NCBI RefSeq assembly: GCF_025370935.1
Contig: NC_133476.1
Location: 10,177,760-10,241,759 of the forward strand
DNA from: Choristoneura fumiferana
Taxonomy: Eukaryota; Arthropoda; Insecta; Lepidoptera; Tortricidae
Direction of reading: 5' to 3'
DNA length: 64,000 nt
A program made the translations under genes and the position numbers. The notes under the pieces are model-generated. The model saw nothing but the letters and a program-made list of their open reading frames with translations. It was not told the origin of the DNA and ran no database searches. Below, piece after piece: positions 12,607 through 24,213 of the stretch; position 1 is the stretch's first letter, and each line of letters starts with the position of its first letter.

Positions 12607-14044
12607 AGGACATAACTATCCGTTAGCGGCAGCACGTGTCCTTAAAGATTTTTACATGGATGACCTCATGACTGGATGTGATAATAGCGAAGAAGCTTTT
12701 CAAATTTACAAAGAAATGAACGCGCTACTAAGCAAAGCGGGTTTCCCACTGCAGAAGTGGACAACCAACAACGATACATTACTGAAAAGGATTAAAGAGG
12801 ATCAACAGGATGAAGAGACCGGAGAAGGAATAAGGATAAAGCAGGACGAAATAATCAAAATTCTTGGACTTACCTGGAACAGGGAACGTGACGACTTTCA
12901 ATACGCGGTGACACTGCCAACCTTAAAGCTTCCTGTAACAAAGAGATATATTATTTCCGATATAGCTCGTTTATTCGACCCACTGGGGTGGGTATCTCCT
13001 AGCGTAATATTGGCCAAAGTGATGATCCAAAAGCTGTGGTTAATAGGAATAAGCTGGGATGAAGAAGTACCTAGCAATTTAATACAAGAGTGGTGTACTT
13101 ACAGAGACGAATTAACATTATTAACGAACGTTCGGGTTCCGAGGTGGATGGGATTGCACCAGTCTAACAAAAAGTTGGAACTCCACGGCTTTAGTGATGC
13201 ATCGAAGACGGCGTACGCAGCTGTTGTATATGTCCGAGTCGTCGACGAGGCAGATAACGTCACTGTAGCGCTAGTCACTGCAAAAACCAAAGTCGCTCCC
13301 ATTAAACAAGTGTCAATACCAAGACTTGAATTGTGCGGAGCAGTGCTACTAGCTAGACTCTTGGCTGAAGTTTCTGCGCTTTTTAACATATTTAAAGGTA
13401 GCATTCACGCCTGGACCGACTCAACGGTTGTATTAGCTTGGCTTAACAGCCACCCAAATAGATGGCAAACCTTCGTTGCAAACAGAGTGTCCGAAATTTT
13501 GACCACATTGGATTCCAGTCAATGGTCTCATGTTCCATCAAAACTCAACCCTGCAGATTACGCGTCTAGAGGTTTACGACCATCAGAACTTTTACATACC
13601 TGTATGTGGTTCGACGGTCCTGATTTCTTAAAACAAAAATCTATAACATACAACAGACTGAAAGAAATAGAAACAAACCTCGAGGTAGCTAAAGTTCATC
13701 ACGTGACAACCGCTACACACAATATTTGGGAAAGATTTTCATCATTAAAAAGAATGATTAGAGTAATTGCATATTGCAGGCGATTTCTAAATCTGAAAAG
13801 GATGAAAACCGAAAGACGCAACATGGATTTTATAACCAGCGAAGAGTTCTCAGAAGCGTTAAATGTGTGCATCAGACAGTGTCAAAGGAAGCATTTCGAA
13901 GCTGAGTACAATGCTCTGGAAAACAAAGGGAATCAAATGCCACGAGGCTCTCATGTGAAATCGTTGAATCCTTTCTTGGATGACAAAAAATATTATGCGC
14001 GTCGTAGGTGGACGATTGGAAAATACATCATATCTAAGCCATGA
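12488..14044 (+). pseudogene. pol: BEL/Pao reverse transcriptase and RNase H segment
   Basis: This 518-codon frame carries the catalytic YMDD box of reverse transcriptase (FYMDDLMTG, about residue 56), then the RNase H domain (GFSDASKTAYAAVVY at about 234; WTDSTVVLAWL at about 315), and reaches the linker before integrase. Family similarity ends around 13980-13990 inside an A6 run, and the integrase continues in another frame. True similarity starts slightly upstream of the first ATG. Confidence 0.85.
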
Positions 14045-14783
14045 CAGAAAGCATCCAATACTTTTACCAAAAAACGCAACGTTGTCACAGCTTATTGTTG
14101 CTGACGCTCACGGTAAAACTCTCCATGGACCACCACAACTAATGCAAAATTACATCAACTCCAAATATTGGATCCTAAGATCAAAAGAGCTGATAAAAGC
14201 ATACTACCGGAAATGTGTCACGTGCACCCGCCATGCTGCTGTACGAAAAACACAATTAATGGGGCAACTACCAGCCGCAAGAGCAACGCCGACACGCCCT
14301 TTTAAATTTTGTGGCGTAGATTATGCAGGTCCCATCAACCTGAGGACATCTGGAGGCAGAGGTCACAGGTCATTCAAGAGCTACATTTGCCTATTTGTGT
14401 GCATGTCCACACGGGCTGTCCATATTGAGGTTGCCAGCAGCCTCACCACTGAAGGTTTTCTTCAGGCTTTTAGAAGGATGGTAGCTCGTAGAGGTCACTG
14501 CCAAGAGATATGGAGTGACCACGGCACAAATTTTGTGGGAGCCTCTAGGGAACTAGTCACTTTGTTTGACTCAGAAAAGTCCAGTTTATCAACGGAAATT
14601 GCTGAGGCTCTTGCAACGAACGGTACCAAATGGCATTTCATCCCACCACACGCGCCTAATTTCGGAGGTTTACGGGAAGCCGGAATCAAATCCGCCAAAT
14701 ATCACCTAAAACGAGTCATCGGCAATTCCACATTGACATTCGAGGAAATGTCCACAGTCTTATCCAGATTGAAGCTTGCCTAA
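13980..14783 (+). pseudogene. pol: BEL/Pao integrase segment
   Basis: This 267-codon frame has an HHCC zinc-binding N-terminus (H..H at about 43-48, CVTC at about 78-81) and a DDE catalytic core: first Asp in CGVDYAGPI (about 113), second in WSDHGTNFVGA (about 186), Glu in GGLREAGIKSAKYHL (about 231). The core therefore looks catalytically complete. The frame breaks at about 14762-14773 and resumes in the frame of the 14849 segment. Confidence 0.87.
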
Positions 14784-14848
14784 ACTCTCGCCCGCTATGT
14801 CGCATTGGTAATGATCCGAACGATGTTCATGTCCTTACACCCGGTCAC

Positions 14849-15214
14849 TTGCTGATTGGAGAACCACTGGTTACAGTTCCAGATCACGATTTTCTAGACG
14901 CTAACATGGGCACCCTGCGAAGATGGCAGCTTACACGACGCATGATTCAGGATTTCTGGCGAAAATGGTCTCATGAATACCTCACCCGATTTTTACATCG
15001 GTATAAGTGGGCACAGCAAATCCCTGAACCCAACGTTGGTGATGTAGTTTTAATTAAGGAAGATGATTTGCCTCCTAGTCGCTGGTTGATCGGTAGAATA
15101 GAGCTTAAACACCCTGGTTTGGACAACATCACGCGTGTGGTAACGTTACGCACCAAAGGATCTTTAATTAAGCGGCCTACCTCAAAAATATGTGTCCTAC
15201 CGATTAGCGATTAA
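14849..15214 (+). pseudogene. pol: BEL/Pao integrase C-terminal (DUF5641-like) segment
   Basis: This segment corresponds to the C-terminal domain common after BEL/Pao integrases (GDVVLIKEDDLPPSRWLIGR and a strongly basic tail before the TAA). Similarity begins upstream of its first ATG, near 14774, showing that it is the continuation of the integrase after a one-base shift. It is followed by about 260 bp of non-coding DNA before the 3' LTR. Confidence 0.8.
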
Positions 15215-15462
15215 CTAGCAACCAGTTACCTTTCAGGCTCTGATATTGTACTTTTATTATATTGTTTATGTTTAATTTAAATCATTTGTATTTTTATTTA
15301 TGTTTATCAGAACTTGGCTTGACCACGTTGTAGGTGAAACAATGCTCTGTCTGTTATATTTTTTAGTAGTTAAGTTCTGTAAACATTTTGCCCATATCCA
15401 TGCATCCCACTAAGGACACTTCGTCATGGTGGGCGGTATATTTAAGGACGTAGGACGTTCCT

Positions 15463-15474
15463 TGGTGGGCGGAA
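15463..15474 (+). other. polypurine-like tract before BEL 3' LTR
   Basis: The string ggtgggcggaa directly precedes the 3' LTR, and the related ggtgggcggtat occurs about 35 bp earlier. This is the position of the plus-strand primer; it is G-rich but not a pure purine run. Confidence 0.5.
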
Positions 15475-15696
15475 TGTAGAAAAAGATATTGTAGTTCTTT
15501 CTTTCTTTCTTTAAAACTAGAAATAATTGTACGAGGGTAGTTTCGTTATACCCCGATAGATGGCGCTAGTACGGGCGCTCCACAACTCTGAATCGCGCTG
15601 TTAAGATTTTTCTAAGCATGTATAGGGTCTGAGAATGCGTTTGTATTTTTGAACATTAAAACCACACTGAAGTGAAGCATGTGTTTGATTTATACA
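15475..15696 (+). repeat. 3' LTR of the BEL/Pao element
   Basis: A 222-bp near-identical copy of 9042-9262. It differs by one inserted base near the start (gatattgtag against gatattgag) and one substitution (gtataggg against gtataagg). The gggat duplication follows. Confidence 0.93.
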
Positions 15697-16079
15697 GGGA
15701 TATAAATATAACTAGACGACTCGCGCAGGAGCAACCAAGAACATGAAATATGGATTTTCAGCGCTGTTTATATTACTATGATTTAATCTTAAATTCGCTT
15801 TGCTATAGCACAATGAAAATAAATCAAAGTGCCATTTCTTTCTTCATTTAAGTAACTTTTTATTGTAGCGCCCCCGTATCATTTACACGAACACATTAAA
15901 TAGTAAACATATAAAAATTTATTCGCTATTCGCAAAAGACTACAGAACATACACATTACATTATTCGAGTAGATAATTAAAAAAAAGCAAGTTTTTGCAA
16001 AATCGTAACAAGTACAAGAAAGACAAACAACACTGGCAAAATGACAATTTCCGACGATTAATTTTATTTCGCCTCTTTA

Positions 16080-16260
16080 ATCTGTCATCTCCCAGGATAA
16101 CAGGTTCAAAGAAATTTGGGCACAAATTTGTGCCTCTGGGAGAGGACAGGTAAGAGATAAGTTCGCCTTTGTACATCTTTTTATCTTGTTAATAGTTGTT
16201 TTCATATGTTTTATGTATGTACAATAAAGAGATACAATAGAATACAATACAATTTTGTCC
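16080..16260 (+). repeat. 3' end of a non-LTR retrotransposon
   Basis: The block gataagttcgcctttgtaca ... gtacaataaagagataca and a tail of aatac repeats resembles a second copy at about 26105-26215 (gataagtccgcctttgtact ... gtacaataaagagtataaac). Matching 3' ends with simple-repeat tails are typical of 5'-truncated LINE insertions. A small hairpin (ctcccag ... ctgggag) lies at about 16089-16142. Confidence 0.5.
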
Positions 16261-16284
16261 GATCTTCATCCCTATCGGAGCATC

Positions 16285-16530
16285 CAGGGGGCTACTGCGA
16301 AATACGAAAATCGAAGTTCGTATTGTACCGTCCCTTTCACTCTCGTATTAAATAATATACCTAAGCATCAGTGGGACGGCAAGATAGGAAGTTCGAATTT
16401 TGCACTTCGTTGAACAGAGGGCCTACTCCGAAATTCGAAAATTGAAATTCGTATCGTACCGTCCCTCTACCTAGTATAAATGTCAGAGGGACAGAACGAC
16501 ACGAACTTCGAATTTCGTGATTAAGTCCTG
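16285..16530. mobile_element. two adjacent short inverted-repeat elements
   Basis: Two neighbouring copies (about 16287-16415 and 16420-16525) have mirrored ends around acgaaattcgaa / ttcgaatttcgt and an inner cgtaccgtccct / agggac motif. Related copies are at 19157-19285 and, interrupted, at 52726-53027. No ORF. Confidence 0.6.
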
Positions 16531-16721
16531 TTAGTGGTAGTGATTATTATGAGTGCGCTAATCGCGAAAGTTTGAAACAAAGCACATAATTTATTGAATC
16601 AGGCGTTACTTTGTTTAGGTCCAATATCATTGAATTATAAACTTTGCTCACCCGCGATAGCTGACTACGTCTACGTAACTAATGAGTGTTCATGCAGCTC
16701 CTCCACCTCCGCACTGTAAGA

Positions 16722-16902
16722 ACACACACAAATCACACAAACCCAGCTATCATCGCCACCACAATACATTCACTGACGCGTAAAGCCAAAGAGCAAAAGG
16801 GCGTGAACAAAAGCTCTGAGGATGAGCACTAGTTGAATTTGAAACGCGTCAGTGTAGTGTGGTGGTGTTAGTGATAATTGGGTTTGTGTGAGTTGTGTGT
16901 GT
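16722..16902. repeat. long imperfect inverted repeat
   Basis: The left arm (about 16722-16783, cacaaacccagctatcatcg ... cactgacgcgt) pairs with the right arm (about 16843-16902, acgcgtcagtgtagtgtggt ... gggtttgtgtgagttgtgtg). The loop contains gatgagcactagttgaattt. It could be a MITE-like repeat or a structured untranslated exon. Confidence 0.5.
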
Positions 16903-19150
16903 GAGCAAAATAATTGTTTACAGTTCACAAAATATTTGACTAAAATAAACTTGTCCGTGGCCCGACGCTATGCGTATAGGCATACTCGTATAACATTGAG
17001 TAGCTAAGTTTAGAGAGACGCGCTTCCGAACCCGGCTCGTTACAAGACGCAACTTAAAGGTAAGTCGTTCGTGAATTCCGAGTCATTTTGTTTAACTGTT
17101 GGGCGAACCATTAAATGCTGTTTGCGTCATAACGTTATGCCGTCTTATGAAGCGAATGTGCCTGTTTTAAAGGGGTATTGGTTTGGTAATAGATGGTCTG
17201 AAGAGATGGTCGTAAGTAGGTAAGTAGGTATATTTACTTGATAAAAAAAAAATGTTTTTTCTTAATGGCCACTATTTGCTTGTAAGCCAATGATTTACTG
17301 CGACCTAACGAATTTAGTTATACTCAAAGTTAAGTTATGGCAAACCGAATCCGATAAATAACGCCCATGCAGTCAACAGTTTCAGAAGCACAATTTTTTA
17401 AGCGGGTCCTGTTGGCTTTCAAATTGCCACTAGATTTCCATCTAGAATAAATACAAACCCTGGCTAATTGCAGTCGACTTCATAGGCAGGATTAACATGA
17501 TTTTTTTATCTCTCATTTGCATGTTGATATTTATATTGCGCTACGTACACATTATGTAAATTCCTTTAAATGTATATTTATGGGAAACATGAGAGACGAA
17601 TGACGTGAAACATAAACGTGTATTTTTGTGTTCTGAATTATTCAAATATTTATGATCAGGGTTTCGTGATTGTATACGGGGCATCGACTTTCAGATGGCC
17701 GTTCCAAATTTATAGTAATCTTCAAAGATAAAAATAAGGAGAGCGGGCACTTATTGCTGGACTCATAATAACAATGTATGTACGTTTCTATTGTTTTAAC
17801 CTATATGAGCCAGCCGAGCTATCATCACTAAAATGTTATACGTATTGACGTAGAAATAGCAAAACAAGAGGTTATTCCACTGCTCTGCACCCATCAATAT
17901 GTACTTATGTACATTTTTTCTTTTGTTTATGATGCTAACAAAAACCTTCATTTGTTGTGGGCTTTGATACCATTGTTTCCAAATTATAAAGGCTATTTGT
18001 TCACGGTTTTTTTTCATGGGCTCCAATTATGATGCTGTCGATATTATATTTCATTTTTTTGACATTTTTGTACTCGTGGCGAGCAGCGCTAAGTTCAAGT
18101 CCGGTCTCGTTGATTGAAATATTTTAGCAAAATTTGTCACCTATAAGGTAAATTTTACAAATAGTTTTTTGGACCTAATTAATAACACTCAACTTGTATT
18201 TTATCGTGTCGACAAAGAACTAAAAAATACGGCTGAATGAACCAAAATCAAATAGGCAAGCGAACTGATGAGCTCCTCATAATAAATTTAAACTATTAAC
18301 TCTCCTGCGTTCTACAGATTTTTTTTCCGCCCGAAAATTAGGTACAACTAGAGTGCCTATTACAAAATAATGCTTGGTACTGTAAATTAAATAGGCAACT
18401 AATGAGCAGCGCTTCGAGCCTTCGAATTTTATTCGAAGTACTCGTCATGTTATCAAGATTCATTTCACCGTTCGTTTAATAGGTATTTAATTCACCTTAA
18501 TTCGCGCCCGCGCTATAAGTACTTACCGATCCGTCACAATGACTTCAATGGAGCGCCATAATCCATGTAATTCCTGCTAAACCAACTTTAGCTCGTTTAT
18601 TTGAGAACTGTCGAACGTTTTAATTGATTACTGTTATTGAGCAAATTTCTTTATCTAATAACTGAGTGGAACTTGGAGCAAATTAGTTTTAGTTATTTGA
18701 GCGTCTGTATAAGTAGTAACGATCGATGATGTGAACTCGAATGATAAAACTTTGGAAAACACTCGAAGTGGAATGTTGAAGATAGTTTGAAGTGAGAGAA
18801 AATGACAACAATAAGTAATTTCAATAGCTAGATATTTTTAAACCGGTATCTAATGACATGAATCGCAATTATGAAAATGAATATTCAAAGATTGAAATTC
18901 TACCCAAAAAAATAAGAATTAACAAAGGTACAATCATGAAATTTGGCGGGGAATTATATCATCACGGAATTGTTGGAATAGCTTTACAAGGAATTATTGT
19001 CGGCAGAAGTGGGCGACGGATGAACGTGTAAAACGTACCGTTATTAGGCCAATAGCAGCCACATGGCAAGACGTACTCGTTACTGCTTTTAATGGGTGGC
19101 TACTACGTGACTAACCTAATCTGCAAACTTTACAGGCAAAGGTTCTTGCG
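16903..19150. other. intergenic or intronic DNA; one possible splice donor
   Basis: No coding region recognised. At about 16950-17056 there is a GC-richer stretch ending aacttaaag followed by gtaagt (17056-17061), a good splice donor, so a non-coding first exon is possible but unproven. The rest is AT-rich and featureless to me. Confidence 0.3.
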
Positions 19151-19156
19151 CACTGG

Positions 19157-19285
19157 GGGGCTACTACGAAATTCGAAAATCGAAGCTCGTATCGTACCGT
19201 CCCTCTCACTCTCGTATTAAATAATATACGCGTCAGCGGGACGGCAAGATACGAAGTTCGAATTTTGTACTTCGTGGTATAGGGC
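19157..19285. mobile_element. short inverted-repeat element (acgaaattcgaa family)
   Basis: The left end ctactacgaaattcgaaaat and the right end gaattttgtacttcgtggta are imperfect inverted copies, with cgtaccgtccctctcac and gcgggacggcaagatacg as inner arms. It is the same family as 16285-16530. Confidence 0.6.
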
Positions 19286-19487
19286 CTGGTTTCATAATAG
19301 CCAGTTTCAGTGGTGAGATTAATGAAAAGCGATTTTAAAACGCAATTTGAAAATTTTATCAGCTAGATAACAATGTAGGTTATAAAAACATGAAGACATT
19401 AGCCCAACCCATACAAGTTCTACTGCTGGCCACAGACTACATAGAGGTACTCCTTAATATGTGACAATGAAGTAGTACCTTGTAATA

Positions 19488-19795
19488 GTAAGCCGTGGTG
19501 GTCTAGCTTAGTGGCTTGACTCTCAAGCAGAGAGGATTGTGGGTTCAACTTCGGGCTTGCAACTCTGAGTTTTTCGAAAAGCATGTGCAAAAATACATTT
19601 ATAATGTATTAGGAGCAAGAACTAAAGGATCATCAGGAACTCTGCACAAACCTATACGAAGCATTTCAATGACGTGTAAAAAGCTCCCAATCCGACTGGG
19701 CTCGCGTGGGAATTACTGCCAAAGCCCTCTCATTCGAAGAGGAAACATATGCCCAGCAGTGGGGCGTGTAAGAGCTGAGATGATGTAAAAGTATG
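19488..19795 (+). mobile_element. tRNA-derived SINE, near full length
   Basis: The head resembles a tRNA with RNA polymerase III boxes: A-box-like tggtctagcttagtgg and B-box-like gggttcaacttcgg. The body continues through cccaatccgactgggctcg to the tail ctctcattcgaagagg ... gcccagcagtggggcg, ending at gatgatg. Truncated copies of its 3' half are scattered through the window. ORFs crossing it are not real genes. Confidence 0.65.
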
Positions 19796-20597
19796 GTCCA
19801 GTTGCTTAGTGATAGTATTTTTTGTGAGACATCTACCCCATTATTATATAATTTTGTATTACAGAGAGAGGCAACTAAGTATTCATTGAGTAAGATAATT
19901 CGCTTCAAAGTGTCTCATTATTATCGGTACGTAATGCGATTAGCCTTTTTGTTTTTCGGAAATACACAAGGATTATATCTACTCAGTGTAAATAGGTTCT
20001 TAGAATGCGGAACTTGTGTAAGTGTATCGGACCTAACTCAAGTATAGAAGGGAGTTTCCCAAACAAATCAAGTTTAACTTCAATAGGATCTCAGGAACAC
20101 ACCTACTGACCTCTTCTGTTTATGTATAGTTTAAGTATAGTATAAGTACACAATGATGGATATAGTGAATGATAGAGTTGTACCTACTGACTCGCCACAA
20201 AATAAAGATGTAATTCTACGTAGGTTCAGGTAGAGCGTTAGTAAATACATATAAATAAGTAACTATTGCATTTAGACTATACTACTAATATTTCTGAATG
20301 GACGACTTAAGTACAAGATGAATTTTGAAATATAGAAAGAACTATTTTTCCAGTTGAAAATTTTATATAATAATAAATTCCATTTTGTTAGTAAAAAGCA
20401 TACAAATAACTTATCATCTATTGTTAGTAGATAAAATTATAGTTAAACGTCACAGTTTATATGATTGATTAGGCAAAAAAAAACTTGTTTTTCATCCGCG
20501 GCTCGCGTTCGCGTGAACCACTAGGTCTGGCAGTTGAAATGAAATCCCGCGGTTTTACTTAATTCCCTAAATGAAATGAATGAATGAATGATGGTTA

Positions 20598-20716
20598 ATT
20601 TCGCTAGATGGTGTTAGTATCGTGCGTGAGGTCCGTTTGACGTTTCAGATCACAAACATGACGCAAATGTCAAACGAACCTCACGATAGGTACTAACGCC
20701 ATCTAGCGATATTTCG
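20598..20716. mobile_element. compact palindromic MITE
   Basis: Ends ttcgctagatggtgttagta and tactaacgccatctagcgat are inverted copies. The arms continue through gaggtccgtttgac / gtcaaacgaacctc, leaving a very short loop. About 119 bp, no ORF. Confidence 0.7.
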
Positions 20717-20877
20717 CCTGTCGGAAAACCCTCATTACATTGTGGTTTTCGTTTATGCCGGATGAACATGACCCATGCAACCCACGCGCATTAGGTATGA
20801 TAGATAGTACCTGGATGACCGAGCTTTGCTTGTAGTTTTTTTTTGTTGAATTTTTGGAGATCTTACGTAGGTATTTA

Positions 20878-21041
20878 GGGTGACATCTTTACCGGCCCGT
20901 ATAATACCGACATGGAAATACCGACCCTGTTTTTCATGTACACACCCATAGAAGCTCATCTCAGTTTCTATGGGCGTGGTCATAAAAAACAGGGACGGTA
21001 CTCCATGCCGGTATTATCCGGGCCGGTAAAGAGTGTCACCC
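20878..21041. mobile_element. hAT-type MITE with 8-bp target duplication
   Basis: The 164-bp element starts gggtgacatctttaccggcc and ends ggccggtaaagagtgtcacc. The arms pair for about 75 bp, and a near-perfect copy of cccatagaa lies about the centre. It is flanked by the exact 8-bp direct repeat ggtattta (20870-20877 and 21042-21049). Eight-bp duplications are the hallmark of hAT transposases, so a hAT element probably mobilised it. Confidence 0.82.
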
Positions 21042-21049
21042 GGTATTTA

Positions 21050-21950
21050 AATAAACTTTAAAAGTAAAACCGAAATTAAATAAATATAAATATTAAAAGA
21101 CAAAAACTAAGTCGTGCAAGTTGGCCTCTAGTTTACAAGTTCAACACTAACGCTGTATCATCATGTTGATGATAGAGCAACTGAAATTGCCGAACTTATT
21201 AGGTACTCGTGAAATTTACTCCATAAAAAATATGATTCGAAATACGCGTACTTATTCCCAGAGATCGAACCTAGCTAGATCGATTCCGAAAGCCCCCACG
21301 TAGCAAATTTTGTTGAAATGCTTCGAGCAGTGTCGGAGATCTCCGATATACCTAAATAAATTTATAAGAATTGCTCGTTTAAAGATATATTATTAGAAGA
21401 TTATTAAGATTATTTATTCAAAATTATGACTTCGTTAACTATTAATTAGAAAATGAAAATCTTACCTACTTTTACATATTAAGACATTCATCTCGAATAT
21501 ATTATTGTTTCACAAGAGGAGGTTTGATAGGACGCGTTGTAAAAGCTTAATAAGCTGGTCTGCTAGGCAGACGCCACGTTGTGAATTTGTAATAAGCAAC
21601 CAAAAGGGCCGAAACGGCCAACACTACGTTTCAAGTTAACGGCGCTGCCCAGATTCGTTGCCCAACTCGTGATTACTTAGTCTTTAGTACTGTACTGACT
21701 AAGCTAAACTTGAAGCTTCTAGAGCAGTGTTGAATTTGCGGAAAAGTGCCAACAAAACCTTCTTAGCAAGGCAAGATAATAGTAAGCCAGAGCTTTAAAT
21801 TTAATAAACGTACCTATTCCAATATTGATTATAATGAATTACCACGGTTTATCTAATCTTAATGAAAAAAATATATTCGTTGCTTATTCATAATAAGTAT
21901 TATTCCCTTCTATTCGTTTATGTTTCTCGTTTAATTTACTTTCCTATGTA
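21050..21950. other. intergenic DNA, nothing recognised
   Basis: AT-rich sequence without ORF, inverted repeat or repeat family that I can identify. Confidence 0.4.
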
Positions 21951-21959
21951 GGAACGTTT

Positions 21960-22121
21960 TCCTTTAAGGATTTAGAATACAGATATGGAATAATTACTAA
22001 TTTTAAAAGGAATTATATTTATTTACACAGCATCAATTCGAAATGAAAAAGTCAACGTCAAAATCCACACATGCGCAATATCCATGATAAAAGCGGAAGC
22101 GGAAATACAGTCGCCACATCA
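21960..22121 (-). repeat. start of Gypsy 3' LTR, end uncertain
   Basis: On the minus strand a G-rich purine tract (complement of gccccccggagacc, 22122-22135) is followed by tgatgtggcgactg, a TG start as expected for an LTR. With only one copy visible I cannot fix where it stops. Confidence 0.5.
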
Positions 22122-22607
22122 GCCCCCCGGAGACCTTAGGGTCGATAAAAATAGGAAAATAACCTGACGACCAGAACGAGTAGTCCTAGAGGTGTAGGAG
22201 TTGCTACAACCACAGGTGTTCTCGCAGGAACAGTGGTAGATGACGTAGAAGTGCTACCTGGTTCATCTGTTAGGATATAAGCAGGTTTCAGCCTATCGAT
22301 CGAAAACATTAGTAATTCGACCTGCTACGTCTATGGCGAAAAACTTATCATTTCTACTGACTACTTTATAAGGGCCAGCATAAGTGGCTGCAAAGATCGT
22401 CGTACAAAGTCTTGTCTTATAAATACATGTGATACTGTCGACAAATCTTTAAAAACAAACACTTTAGAAGAGCCATGTCGTGCTACGGCCTTAGGTTGAA
22501 GTTTCTTCATATGAAGACGCAACCTAGTCAAAAATCAGTATAGTCCGTCAGTCTGTCAGTAGTCGGTTCGAAAAATTCACCAGGGAGCTTAAGCACTTCA
22601 CCGTAAA

Positions 22608-23144
22608 CTAGTTCGGCGGATGATGCGGACAAGTCCTCCTTCCATGAACTACGTACACCGAGAAGAACCAATGGAAGGATTCTGTCCAGCTCTCGTCTGC
22701 GTGGCACATAATTGCTGCCTTCAATTGTCTATGGAAACGTTCAACAAGACCATTAGCAGCTGGATGATACGCAGTAGTTTTAAGATGATGTGAACCGATG
22801 ATTGACGAAATTTTACTAAAAAGATGAGATTCAAATTGTCTACCTCTATCTGTGGTCACCTTTTCGGGGCAACCAAAACGTGATATCCACGTAGATATAA
22901 ATGCCTTGGCTACATTTTCAGCCGTAATATCCGTAAGCGGAACTGCCTCAGGCCACCGCGTAAACCTGTCAACGGCGGTAAGACAATATTTGTATCCGTT
23001 AGAAATCGGAAGGGGCCTATAAGATCTACGTGGACATGGAAAAACGGGCCGAAGGAAGTTTAAAATCATGCACTGGCGCATGAACATGGCGGAGAAATTT
23101 TTGATTTCTGACAAGAAATGCACGTTCGCGCCCAGTTTCTGCAA
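22608..23144 (-). pseudogene. pol: Gypsy integrase core segment
   Basis: This minus-strand frame carries the DDE integrase core: first Asp in LTAVDRFTRWPEA, second in TTDRGRQFES, Glu in NGLVERFHRQLKAA. The first 30 or so codons appear out of frame, and the last 15 codons also leave the family pattern, since the continuation (about 22560-22640) lies in another frame. It inserts cDNA in an intact element; here it is broken. Confidence 0.82.
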
Positions 23145-23295
23145 TCTTTCCTAATACCGGCCATACATAGCGTTCAGTTACCATTTTTACGGTAGTCCTA
23201 ACGCTAGGATGGCTAAGTCCGTGAATACTATTAAAAATTGACTTCCGGAATTCGGATGTAATAAATGGACGTTGAACTGGCCGGACACATCGCAA
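23026..23295 (-). pseudogene. pol: Gypsy integrase zinc-binding segment
   Basis: This segment includes FNSIHGLSHPSVRTTVKMV and RYVWP, the histidine-containing part of an integrase N-terminal domain. The cysteine pair that should follow is not clean in this frame. It overlaps the core segment in a different frame, showing a frameshift between about 23040 and 23140. Confidence 0.7.
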
Positions 23296-23362
23296 AAAAG
23301 TTTCGTATTCCCAAACGGTACCTTTTGCAATTTTAAGGATGAACCGATTTTGATCAAATTTC

Positions 23363-23886
23363 TCAGTTCTGTGTCCGTGCTTGAGAGGCTGCTAAAGAGT
23401 CAGAGTCAAGTATGTCTGTTATGGCGTCAGTCCTAGACAGTGCATCCGCGACAACGTTGTCCTCACCAGCAATATAACGAATGTCGGTGGTAAACTGTGA
23501 TATAAAATCAAGATATCGAAATTGTCGCGGTGAACACGAATCATGAGACTTTTTAAATGCGGATACTATCGGTTTATGGTCAGTAAGAACAAAGAACGGT
23601 TTTAGTTCTAACATATACCTAAAATATTTAACCGACTCATAAATAGCAAGGAGTTCGCGGTCATAAGCACTGTACTTGATCTGCGCTGGTGTTAACTTTC
23701 TAGAAAAGAACCTAGCGGCTGCCAATGGCCTTGAACTTCTTGCTGTATGACAGATCCGATAGATAATTCAGACGCGTCCGTGACAACAGCCAAAGGAGCA
23801 GTTGGATCGGGATGTGCCAGAAGAGCAGCGTTAGCAATACTCGTTTTACAAGCATTGAAAGCCTCCTCCAAGCTGACTCCAATCAA
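23363..23886 (-). pseudogene. pol: Gypsy RNase H segment
   Basis: Two overlapping minus-strand frames (23692-23886 and 23363-23725) carry the end of the reverse transcriptase connection and the RNase H domain: LAVVTDASELSIGSVIQQ, then FFSRKLTPAQIKYSAYDREL, FFVLTDHKPI and GEDNVVADALSR. These are the usual RNase H landmarks of Gypsy elements. One frameshift separates the two parts near 23710. Confidence 0.82.
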
Positions 23887-24213
23887 TGCTGCTGTTGTTC
23901 TTCACTGATGGACCACTAAGCAGTCCATGGAGTGGAGCTTGTATCTGGCCGCATTAGCCACGAAACGTCTGTAAAATTTAACGCGCCTAAAAAACGCCTA
24001 AGCTCCCTAATTGTCTTAGGGCGTGAAAATTTTGAATAGCCTCGACTCTATCACCAATAGGCTTAGTACCTCAGATGAAACCATGTAGCCCAGGAACTCT
24101 ATTTCCGAACAGCAATACGCATTTGTTAGGGTTAAGTAAAATGCCGTATTCGCTAAAGCGTTTAAATACCGTTCGTAGATGTTCCTGATGCTCTACATTA
24201 TTAGCAGAAGCTA

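Larger units (their letters stand above)
9042..15696 (+). mobile_element. complete BEL/Pao LTR retrotransposon
   Basis: The 6.65-kb element is bounded by LTRs (9042-9262 and 15475-15696) and an exact 5-bp direct duplication, gggat, at 9037-9041 and 15697-15701. The internal order is that of BEL/Pao: gag with a DUF1759-like domain, zinc knuckles, aspartic protease, reverse transcriptase, RNase H and integrase. gag/protease is one open frame; pol is split over four frames by indels. The LTRs differ by about one substitution and one indel, so the insertion is recent. Nothing of an env gene is seen. Confidence 0.95.
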
